DNA of 64,000 nt from Kitasatospora aureofaciens (GTDB taxonomy: Bacteria; Actinomycetota; Actinomycetes; Streptomycetales; Streptomycetaceae), in NCBI GenBank assembly GCA_000720845.1, contig JODU01000015.1:248001-312000 (forward strand), read 5' to 3'. Position numbers and translations under genes: made by a program. Positions 57,720-64,000 of this stretch are shown here, in pieces. The notes beneath the pieces were generated by a model, which worked only from the letters and a program-made list of their open reading frames with translations, was not told where the DNA came from and did no database searches. Numbering within the stretch: position 1 is the stretch's first letter; each line of letters starts with the position of its first letter.

Positions 57720-58040
57720 TTACTGGTTCTGCGGCGGCAGCGCGGCGACGAAGGGGTGGTCGCGCTCGATCAGCCCCAGCTTGCTGGCGCCGCCCGGCGA
57801 ACCGAGCTCGTCGAAGAACTCGACGTTCGCCTTGTAGTAGTCCTTCCACTCCTCGGGAGTGTCGTCCTCGTAGAAGATCGCCTCGACCGGGCAGACCGGC
57901 TCACAGGCACCACAGTCGACGCATTCGTCCGGGTGGATGTACAAGGACCGCTGGCCCTCGTAGATGCAGTCGACCGGGCACTCCTCGATGCACGCCTTGT
58001 CCTTCACGTCGACACAAGGCTGCGCGATGACGTAGGTCAC
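57720..58040 (-). CDS. fdxA: Seven-iron ferredoxin (3Fe-4S and 4Fe-4S)
   Basis: A 106-residue ferredoxin. Cys at 9, 17, 21 and 25 with spacing C-x7-C-x3-C-P, and 40, 43, 46 and 50 (CVDCGACEPVC), matches the 7Fe type, in which the first set forms a 3Fe-4S and the second a 4Fe-4S cluster. The C-terminal extension of about 50 acidic residues (PEEWKDYYKANVEFFDEL) is typical. It is an electron carrier, for instance for P450 enzymes. ATG 58038-58040 is first in the conserved sequence MTYVIAQPCVDVKD. Corresponds to mycobacterial fdxC, upstream of dapC. Confidence 0.93.
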   Translation of the reverse strand: MTYVIAQPCVDVKDKACIEECPVDCIYEGQRSLYIHPDECVDCGACEPVCPVEAIFYEDDTPEEWKDYYKANVEFFDELGSPGGASKLGLIERDHPFVAALPPQNQ

Positions 58041-58180
58041 GCTGTCGTTCCTCCTCGATAGGGCGCTGGCGGGCCTCCTCAGGCTCCGCCGCCTGGCGCG
58101 CGGGAGCGCGGCGTCGTCGATGCCCGCCCCTAGTATCTCCGTTCTTGGGCATGATCCGAACAGGAGGGGTGGACAGACCC

Positions 58181-59197
58181 GTGGAAATCTCTGCCGCAGG
58201 GCGACTTGAGGTCCGTATCACCGCTGCTGACGTGGGCAAACGAGTCTCCGTACGGCGCTTGAGCGAAGCTGGTGTCGCGGGTGAGAAGTTCACCGACACG
58301 GTCGGTGTTCTCACATCATGGACCGACGGTGTGCTGCTGATCACACGAAAGAGTGGCGAATCCGTCCGTGTCGCGGAGTCCGCCCTGGTCGCCGGAAAGG
58401 TCGTGCCGGCCGCACCCACCCGCCGTCGCGGTCCCGCCGCGTCCTACGAGGAGCTGGCGCGCATCACCGCGCGGGCCTGGCCCCCGGTGGAGAGCGAGTG
58501 GCTCGGCGGGTGGGAGCTGCGGGCGGCGGCGGGCTTCACCCGGCGGGCCAACTCCGTGCTGCCGCTCGGTGATCCGGGCATGCCGCTCGACCAGGCGCTG
58601 ACGGCCGTACGCCGCTGGTACGGCGAGCGCGGGCTGCCCGCGTACGTCCAGACCGCCACCGGCGCCGACGGCACGCAGGAGCTGCTGTGCGCGGAGCTGG
58701 AGCGGCGGGGCTGGGTCCGGGAGGTGACCGCCGAGGTGTGGACGGGCGGACTCGCGCCGGTCGCCGATCTGGCCGAGGGCACCGGTGTGGTCCTCTCCCG
58801 GGAGGCCGGTGAGACCTGGCTGGCCCGCTACCAGCGCAAGGGCGTGAGCGACGTGGCCCTGCGGGTGCTGGGCGGAGGGCCGTCGGTGTGGTTCGCCCAG
58901 GTGCCCGGTGCGGACGCGGCGGGTACCCCGGCGGCGATCGGACGGTGTGTCGTGGACGGGCGCTGGGCGTCCTTCGCGGCCGTCGAGGTCGATCCCGCGC
59001 AGCGGCGCCGGGGGCTCGCGACCGCCGTCATGGCCGCGCTGGCCCGGCGGGCGCTCGACGAGGGCGCGTCGGCGGCATGGCTCCAGGTGGAGACGGACAA
59101 CGCGGGGGCCCGGGCGCTGTACGCCGGGATGGGCTTCGCGGCGCACCACGCCTACCACCACTACCGGGAGCCCGGGGATACCGGGACGGACCGGTGA
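58181..59197 (+). CDS. GNAT-family N-acetyltransferase with N-terminal SH3-like domain
   Basis: A 338-residue two-part protein. Residues 1-75 form a small beta-barrel-like domain (VGKRVSVRRL, TDTVGVLTSWTDGVLLITRKSGESVRV) and the rest a GNAT domain with the acetyl-CoA-binding signature FAAVEVDPAQRRRGLATAVMAALARRAL (about 265-290) and YAGMGFAAHHAYHHYREP (about 315). The acceptor substrate is unknown. The start GTG at 58181 (VEISAAGRLEVRIT) is preferred, with AGGAGGGG upstream; a GTG at 58169 and an ATG at 58151 are in frame but too near or ahead of that SD. Confidence 0.85.
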   Translation: MEISAAGRLEVRITAADVGKRVSVRRLSEAGVAGEKFTDTVGVLTSWTDGVLLITRKSGESVRVAESALVAGKVVPAAPTRRRGPAASYEELARITARAWPPVESEWLGGWELRAAAGFTRRANSVLPLGDPGMPLDQALTAVRRWYGERGLPAYVQTATGADGTQELLCAELERRGWVREVTAEVWTGGLAPVADLAEGTGVVLSREAGETWLARYQRKGVSDVALRVLGGGPSVWFAQVPGADAAGTPAAIGRCVVDGRWASFAAVEVDPAQRRRGLATAVMAALARRALDEGASAAWLQVETDNAGARALYAGMGFAAHHAYHHYREPGDTGTDR

Positions 59198-59245
59198 TCC
59201 TCCCATCCTCACCGTGACACCGCTGTGAAAGGGCACGAGCCGGCC

Positions 59246-60130
59246 ATGCGTCATCCTCGACCACCCCAGCCCCCGTCGCCGGAGCGTTCGGCCGAACTGC
59301 GGCGGCGGTTCGCCGAAGAGGCGCGCTCCGAGCGGCCCGACCTGGTCACACTCTGCCTGCTGGTGGGCGCGGAGGCGGACGGTTCGCTGGACGAGGCGGG
59401 CCTGGACGCCGCGCAGGTGGAACTGGACCGGCTGGCGGGACAACTGCCGTTCCGGCCGGGTACCCCGCGGGCCTGGGCCACGGCGCTGCGGGACCTGCTC
59501 GGCGAGCGGTACGGGTTCCACGGGGTCGCGGCCGATTACCAGCGGCTGGAGTCGTCGCTGCTGCACGAGGTGCTGCGGCGCCGGCGCGGGCTGCCGATCC
59601 TGCTGTCGGTGGTGTGGCTGGAGGTGGCCCGGCGGGCGGGGGCGCCGGTGTACGGGGTCGCCTTGCCGGGGCACTTCGTGGTCGGGTTCGGGGCGGAGTC
59701 GGCGCCGGAGTCCGGGCCGCTGGAGCAGCGGGTGCTCGTCGACCCCTTCGACGGGGGGCGGCTGCTGAGCGGAAAGGACGCGGAGGTGCTGGTCGCCGGG
59801 GCGACGGGGGCGGAGCTGCGGCCGTCGATGCTGGAGCCCGCGGCGCCGTTGGACGTCGTGTCGCGGGTGTTGAACAACATCCGGGCGTGGGCGGCCAGGC
59901 GGCCGGAGCAGTCGGCGGTGGGTCTGTGGGCGGTCGAGCTGGCGCTGCTGTTGCCGGCGCACGCGGCGCGGTTGCGGTACGAGCGGGCGAGGTTGCTGGT
60001 GCAGCGGGGGGATTTCCTGGCCGGGGCCGGGGAGTTGGAGGCGTACGCGGAGGTGGTGGGGGCGGTGGACCAGGCGGTCGCCGAGGAACTGCGGGGAGAG
60101 GCCCGGGCGGCCCGGGCGATGTTGAACTGA
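59246..60130 (+). CDS. SirB1/transglutaminase-like family protein
   Basis: A 294-residue protein of the SirB1 (UPF0162) family. Core segments are YQRLESSLLHEVLRRRRGLPILLSVVWLEVARRAGAPVYGVALPGHFVVGF (about 95-145), where GLPI and LPGHF are characteristic, and VLVDPFDGGRLLS (about 160). A second helical, TPR-like half covers residues 190-290 (VVSRVLNNIRAWA; EQSAVGLWAVELALLLPAH). It may bind proteins or be a remnant transglutaminase; active-site Cys is not evident. ATG 59246 is chosen over the GTG at 59225. Function unknown. Confidence 0.8.
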   Translation: MRHPRPPQPPSPERSAELRRRFAEEARSERPDLVTLCLLVGAEADGSLDEAGLDAAQVELDRLAGQLPFRPGTPRAWATALRDLLGERYGFHGVAADYQRLESSLLHEVLRRRRGLPILLSVVWLEVARRAGAPVYGVALPGHFVVGFGAESAPESGPLEQRVLVDPFDGGRLLSGKDAEVLVAGATGAELRPSMLEPAAPLDVVSRVLNNIRAWAARRPEQSAVGLWAVELALLLPAHAARLRYERARLLVQRGDFLAGAGELEAYAEVVGAVDQAVAEELRGEARAARAMLN

Positions 60131-60201
60131 GCGCCGGCCGGTGTCGGCACGGGGTGGACCGCGCGGCCCGGCGCCTGCGGGGCGCGGCCAGGGAGGCCGC
60201 G

Positions 60202-60816
60202 CTACAGCCAGCCCTTGTTCCTCGCGACCTGGACCGCCTCCGCCCGGTTTCTGACCGCCAGTTTCTGGATGGCCGTGGAGAGGTAGTTGCGGACCGTGCC
60301 CTGGGAGAGGTGGAGGGCGGTGGCGAGTTCGGCGTTGGTGGAGCCGTCGGCGGCGGCGCGGAGGATCTCGCGTTCGCGGTCGGTGAGAGGGTTGGCGCCC
60401 TCGGCGAGGGCCGCCGCCGCCAGGGCCGGGTCGATGACCCGCTCGCCCGCCAGCACCTTGCGTACCGCTTCGGCGAGCTGGGCGGCCGGGGCGTCCTTGA
60501 CCAGGAACGCGTCGGCGCCGGACTCCATGGCGCTGCGCAGGTAGCCGGGGCGGCCGAAGGTGGTGAGGACGACCAGCTTCACGGCCGGCAGCTCCCGGTG
60601 CAGCAGGGCCGCCGCCTCGATGCCGGTCGCGCCGGGCATCTCGATGTCCAGCAGGGCCACGTCCACGCCGTGGGCACGGGCGGCGTCCAGCACCTCGTCG
60701 CCGCGCGCCACCTGGGCGACGACCTCGATGTCCTCCTCCAGGCCGAGCAGGGCGGCCAGTGCCTCGCGGACCATCGCCTGGTCCTCCGCCAGCAGGACCT
60801 TGATCGGGCGGCTCAT
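60202..60816 (-). CDS. NarL/DesR-type response regulator
   Basis: A 204-residue response regulator. Receiver domain: LLAEDQAMVREALAALL (acid pocket Glu11-Asp12), phospho-acceptor Asp57 in LLDIEMPG, TTFGRPGYLRSAMESGADAFLVKDAP with the conserved Lys. C-terminal LuxR helix-turn-helix: PLTDREREILRAAADGSTNAELATALHLSQGTVRNYLSTAIQKL (about 140-185). It sits 3 bp into the kinase gene end (ATGA overlap at 60813-60816), so kinase and regulator are translationally coupled. It resembles DesR, which controls membrane lipid desaturase in Bacillus; targets here are unknown. Confidence 0.9.
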   Translation of the reverse strand: MSRPIKVLLAEDQAMVREALAALLGLEEDIEVVAQVARGDEVLDAARAHGVDVALLDIEMPGATGIEAAALLHRELPAVKLVVLTTFGRPGYLRSAMESGADAFLVKDAPAAQLAEAVRKVLAGERVIDPALAAAALAEGANPLTDREREILRAAADGSTNAELATALHLSQGTVRNYLSTAIQKLAVRNRAEAVQVARNKGWL

Positions 60817-61979
60817 GCCCCGGATCCTACGTCCCCGGCCGCGGCCGCCGGGACGCGCGCGACCAGCCTGAATCCCCGGCGGGACCCGCCCGCTTCCAGC
60901 GCGCCGCCGGCCTTCTCCAGGCGCTCGGCGAGACCGGTGAGGCCGTTGCCCGGGGCGTTCGCGGAGGCGGGACGGCCGGAGCCGTTGTCCTCCACCGACA
61001 GTTCCAGCACCGCGCCGTCCGGCGTCCGGCGCTCCAGCAGCTCCACCACGCAGCGCCGGGCGCCGCTGTGCCGTACGACGTTGGTCACCGCCTCGCGCAG
61101 CGCCCAGGCGAGGGCCGTCTCGGACTCCTCGGGGACACCGGTCAGGTCCGGCGCGCCGGGCACCTCGGCGGCCACCCCGGCGGCCGTCAACGCCATCTTG
61201 ACGCCGGCCAGTTCGGTGGCGAGGCGGGCGCGGCGGTAGCCGGTGACGGCCTCGCGCACGTCGACGAGGGCCTGGCGGCTGACCTGTTCGATGTCGGCGA
61301 CCTGCTGGGCGGCCTTGTCGGGTCGGGCGGGGAGCATGCGGCCCGCCAGCTCGCTCTTCAGGGTGATCAGGGAGAGCGAGTGGCCGAGCAGGTCGTGCAG
61401 GTCGCGGGCGAGGCGCAGGCGTTCCTCGTTGGCGGCGAGCTGGGCGACGGTGGCGCGGGCCTCGCGCAGCGCGAGGGTGGTCCGGATCAGCTCGCGCACA
61501 CCGGTCATGGCGAAGCCGCCCAGCAGGGCCGGGAGCAGCAGCCCGGCGATGAAGGAGGTCCCGCCCGGCACCGTGAACGCGAGGGCGGTCAGCAGCGCGG
61601 AGGCGCCCGGGATCGTCCAGCGGGCCAGCCGCGGCGGCAGGGCGGCACCGGACGCGATGGAGACGTACACGAACAGGACCAGCCACTCGCGGCCCAGGGT
61701 GAGGGCGAGGAGCGTGGACTGGGCCGCGAGAACGGCGAGGGAGCCGAGGACGAGGCCGGTCCGGTCGCCGCGGCCGGTGCGGAAGAGCAGCAGCATGTAC
61801 CAGGCCACGAAGACGACGAGGCCCAGCCAGCCGAGGACCTGGACACCGACGGCGTGACCGCCGTGCAGCAGGTCACGGACGGGGGCGCTCAGATAGGCCA
61901 GCCAGATGGCCGTCCACATGACCTTGACGGCCTTCTGCCTGCGCATCTCCGGGCGCTGCCCCATGCCGACGCCGCTCAC
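60813..61979 (-). CDS. DesK-type sensor histidine kinase
   Basis: A 388-residue sensor kinase with about five or six N-terminal membrane helices (first AIWLAYLSAPVRDLL, last around 160-170), no large external domain, then a HisKA_3 dimerisation domain with the phospho-His in ARDLHDLLGHSLSLI (about 190-205) and an ATPase domain with ALREAVTNVVRHSGA and DNGSGRP, GNGLTGLAERLEKAGG. This architecture is that of DesK-like thermosensors or membrane-fluidity sensors. The start is GTG 61979. The start of the response regulator overlaps its end. Its signal is not deducible from sequence. Confidence 0.9.
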   Translation of the reverse strand: MSGVGMGQRPEMRRQKAVKVMWTAIWLAYLSAPVRDLLHGGHAVGVQVLGWLGLVVFVAWYMLLLFRTGRGDRTGLVLGSLAVLAAQSTLLALTLGREWLVLFVYVSIASGAALPPRLARWTIPGASALLTALAFTVPGGTSFIAGLLLPALLGGFAMTGVRELIRTTLALREARATVAQLAANEERLRLARDLHDLLGHSLSLITLKSELAGRMLPARPDKAAQQVADIEQVSRQALVDVREAVTGYRRARLATELAGVKMALTAAGVAAEVPGAPDLTGVPEESETALAWALREAVTNVVRHSGARRCVVELLERRTPDGAVLELSVEDNGSGRPASANAPGNGLTGLAERLEKAGGALEAGGSRRGFRLVARVPAAAAGDVGSGA

Positions 61980-62010
61980 GCCTTCAGCGTGTCCCCCCTG
62001 TGCGCCCGCG

Positions 62011-64000
62011 TCAGCTGGGGTCGGTGTCGATCACGGCGACCCGGTCGGTCTTGCTCTTCAGCGCCTGGCGCATGGCGCCGTAGACGTCCTGGGGGGTGAC
62101 GGCCGTCTTCTCGCCGTTGGCCCGGGTGATGAGCACGCCGTCGAAGGTCTGGCCGTACAGCTCCTTGAGGGCGTTCAGGTCGGGCTTGTCGACGAGCTTG
62201 CCGTCGACGGCCGTGACCCTGAGGAACTTCCACAGCGACTTCTCGGGGCTCATCGGGATGGAGTGCGCGGCGTCCGTCTGCACGGTCACCCTGGCCGACA
62301 TGGCCGGCTCGGCGAACTCCTTCAGCATCCGGTCGACCTCGGCCTTGGAGACCGTGGGCTGCTTGGTGGTCGTCGGCACGTTCACCGCGGTGGCGGTGCC
62401 GGTCTCCACCTGGGCGCGGTACGCGGCCTGCACGGCCTCGGTGGACTTGGCGACGTCTATGCCCTTGCCGGCCTTGCCGTACACGGGGACGGCCTTGCCC
62501 GACTCGAACTTGATCGTGCCCTCGGTCACCGACCCGGCCCCGCCCGCGGCGTTCTCCAGGGCGGCGTGCAGCTTCTCCTCGTCGACGGGCATGACCGGGT
62601 CGACGACCCGCTTCTGGCCGAAGAGGGAGCCGATCACGGACATCGGGTTGTAGTCGCTCGTCGCCGCGTCGCTGGCCGTGGCCTGGGTGTCGAGCTGGAG
62701 TCCCGCCTGGTCCGGCTTCAGGGAGACGGTGTCGCCGCCCACCGTGAGCTTGAGCGGCTTGGCCGCGCGGTCACCGAGGGCCTTGTCCAGCTTCTCGACG
62801 GCGTCGTCGCGGGTGCCCCCGCCGATGTCGACGCCGAGCACGGTGGTGCCCTTCGGCACGTCGGAGCGGTTCATCAGCAGGCCGGCGCCGTAGGCGACAC
62901 CGGCGACGACGACCAGGCCGCCGACGAGCAGCGGGAGCTTCTTGCGCCCCTTCTTCTTGGCGGGCTTGGCGGAACCGGCCGGCGGCGCCGAGACCGGCTC
63001 GGGCAGCTTGGGCGGCGTGTGCGGCAGCGGTCCGTCCCCGGACCCGGCCGGGAACGGCGCGGTGCGCTCACCCGGTACGACGGGGATGCCGCTGGTGACG
63101 GTGTTGCCGGAGATGTTGTCCGGGTTGCCCATGCCGGGGGGCACCGGCCGCTGCGGGGTGAGGATCGCGGTGTCGTCGCTGAGTCCGCCGCCGGGGCCGG
63201 GGCGGGTGGCGCCCGGGCCCGCGCCGGGCCCGGAGCCCGCGGGACCGCCGGGGCCACCCGGCCCGCCGGGGCCTCCCGGGCCGCGCAGGCCGTTCGGTGC
63301 GGGCTCGCGCCGCCCGGCCGGTGCTCCGGGGCCGCCGGACATTCCCAGGTCGCCGAGGTCGCCGGCCGGGGGCGGCGACAGCCGGCTGTCGCCGGTGGCG
63401 GGACCGCTCGTCGGGCCCGCGGGGGCCTGGGGTCCGTTGCCGTACGGGGACTGCCCGTTCAGGCCGTTCTGCTGCGCGCCGGGGGCGCCGGGGCCCGGGT
63501 CGGCCTGTCCCTCCCCCGTGAAGTACGGCAGGTCGTCACGGCGCGGCTCGCCACCGGCGTCGGTGCCCGGCCGGGGTCCGTTGCCGTTTCCGTTGCTGCC
63601 GCCCAGTGGACCGGCCGCCAGCGCCTCGGTCACGTCGAAGGAACCGGTGCCTCCGCCGTGGCCGGGCGCCACGGGCCCGCCGGTCGCACCCGAGCGGGCG
63701 GCGCCGCCCGCGGACCCGGGCCGGGAGCCGGGCGCGCCCATGGAGCCGACGACGCCACCGGGACGGCCACTCCCGCCGCCCGGCCGCGCACCGGCACCAG
63801 AAGCACCCGCACCCGCGGGACCTGCCCCGCGTGCGCCCTGCGCGCCCGGACCCCCGGCGGCCGCCGCGGAACCGCCGTGCAGACCGGCGCCGTTGGTGGA
63901 GCCGCCGCCCTGAGTGCCCTTGCCCGGAGCCGACTTGCGTGGCGCGAACCAGTCGCTCGTCGGCTTCTCCTCGGCGGACTGCGCGGGCTCGGCGGGAGCC
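62011..64000 (-). CDS. Membrane-anchored YoaR-like peptidoglycan-binding protein (5' end cut)
   Basis: The open frame runs to the right edge without a start, so the gene is incomplete at its N-terminus; 663 residues are visible. The first 400 are Gly/Pro-rich and disordered, with DWFAPRKSA near the beginning and a (Gly-Gly-Pro)n stretch. A membrane anchor (KLPLLVGGLVVVAGVAYGAGLLMN, near 62880-62950) precedes an extracytoplasmic region with two PG_binding_4 modules (VSLKPDQAGLQLDTQATASDA; GTIKFESGKAVPVYGKAGKGIDVA). No VanW or transpeptidase domain follows. Likely role: binding peptidoglycan outside the membrane. Upstream of it, on the minus strand, is beyond the window. Confidence 0.82.
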   Translation of the reverse strand, partial: APAEPAQSAEEKPTSDWFAPRKSAPGKGTQGGGSTNGAGLHGGSAAAAGGPGAQGARGAGPAGAGASGAGARPGGGSGRPGGVVGSMGAPGSRPGSAGGAARSGATGGPVAPGHGGGTGSFDVTEALAAGPLGGSNGNGNGPRPGTDAGGEPRRDDLPYFTGEGQADPGPGAPGAQQNGLNGQSPYGNGPQAPAGPTSGPATGDSRLSPPPAGDLGDLGMSGGPGAPAGRREPAPNGLRGPGGPGGPGGPGGPAGSGPGAGPGATRPGPGGGLSDDTAILTPQRPVPPGMGNPDNISGNTVTSGIPVVPGERTAPFPAGSGDGPLPHTPPKLPEPVSAPPAGSAKPAKKKGRKKLPLLVGGLVVVAGVAYGAGLLMNRSDVPKGTTVLGVDIGGGTRDDAVEKLDKALGDRAAKPLKLTVGGDTVSLKPDQAGLQLDTQATASDAATSDYNPMSVIGSLFGQKRVVDPVMPVDEEKLHAALENAAGGAGSVTEGTIKFESGKAVPVYGKAGKGIDVAKSTEAVQAAYRAQVETGTATAVNVPTTTKQPTVSKAEVDRMLKEFAEPAMSARVTVQTDAAHSIPMSPEKSLWKFLRVTAVDGKLVDKPDLNALKELYGQTFDGVLITRANGEKTAVTPQDVYGAMRQALKSKTDRVAVIDTDPS

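Noticed and set aside
1..64000. tRNA, rRNA, insertion sequences or integrated phage
   Set aside because: No cloverleaf, CCA end, transposase, integrase or attachment repeat was recognised on either strand.

Overview
This window is a very GC-rich (roughly 72%) actinobacterial chromosome segment, almost certainly from a Streptomyces. Support for this: extreme third-position GC, many GTG starts, Shine-Dalgarno (SD) sequences of the GGAGG type, long hairpin terminators, and families largely confined to actinobacteria (DUF3107, DUF3117, DUF3152, AdnAB, MoeZ, SlpD/SlpE-like lipoproteins). I see about 57 protein genes, two of them cut by the window ends. I see no rRNA, tRNA, insertion sequence, prophage or CRISPR array.

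Layout. 1-8478 (minus): a cut M20 peptidase, the two subunits of an AdnAB helicase-nuclease, and an alkyltransferase-like protein. 8664-14755 (plus): a membrane protein joining a kinase-like module to an MprF-type membrane domain, then two tandem lipoprotein peptidases. 14827-24044 (minus): MoeZ, a four-gene carbohydrate cassette (Spherulin-4-like protein, NAD-dependent epimerase, multi-span membrane protein, PelF-like glycosyltransferase), a DUF3152 protein with a metzincin motif, and a hydrolase. 24321-30765: a small acidic protein, TetR regulator, DUF3107 protein, ferritin-like protein, a DEAD-box helicase whose tail is frameshifted, and a hydrolase. 30778-36589: NYN protein, a 50-residue protein, MarC, PHP phosphoesterase, DUF6758, an MFS exporter with a visible promoter/operator, and a SUFU protein. 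36590-42852: a structured leader, CorA, a soluble MgtE-N/CBS protein, DUF1003 and Mrp. 42928-49326: the ECF sigma factor, anti-sigma factor, HtrA and TatB set with a divergent O-methyltransferase. 49706-58040: crotonase, Tag, FolP2-like, LOG, DapE, DapC and ferredoxin. 58181-64000: acetyltransferase, SirB1, a DesKR-like two-component pair and a cut cell-wall protein.

Most of the gene order matches, from memory, two blocks of the Mycobacterium tuberculosis chromosome (Rv3201c-Rv3211 and Rv1177-Rv1239c). It is therefore old actinobacterial core. The clearest interruption is the 16069-21097 cassette between moeZ and the DUF3152 gene. Its parts (PelF-type glycosyltransferase, sugar-nucleotide epimerase, polytopic membrane protein, Spherulin-4/GH135-like protein) are those used for alpha-1,4-GalNAc polymers: Pel in bacteria and galactosaminogalactan in Aspergillus. 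I regard this as the most interesting system here, with the caution that the Spherulin-4-like protein seems to lack the family's acidic catalytic residues.

Other points of note: a 15-codon leader ORF and several hairpins ahead of corA; probable non-standard starts (AUU for the O-methyltransferase, possibly CUG for the DEAD-box helicase); and a promoter/operator ahead of the MFS gene.
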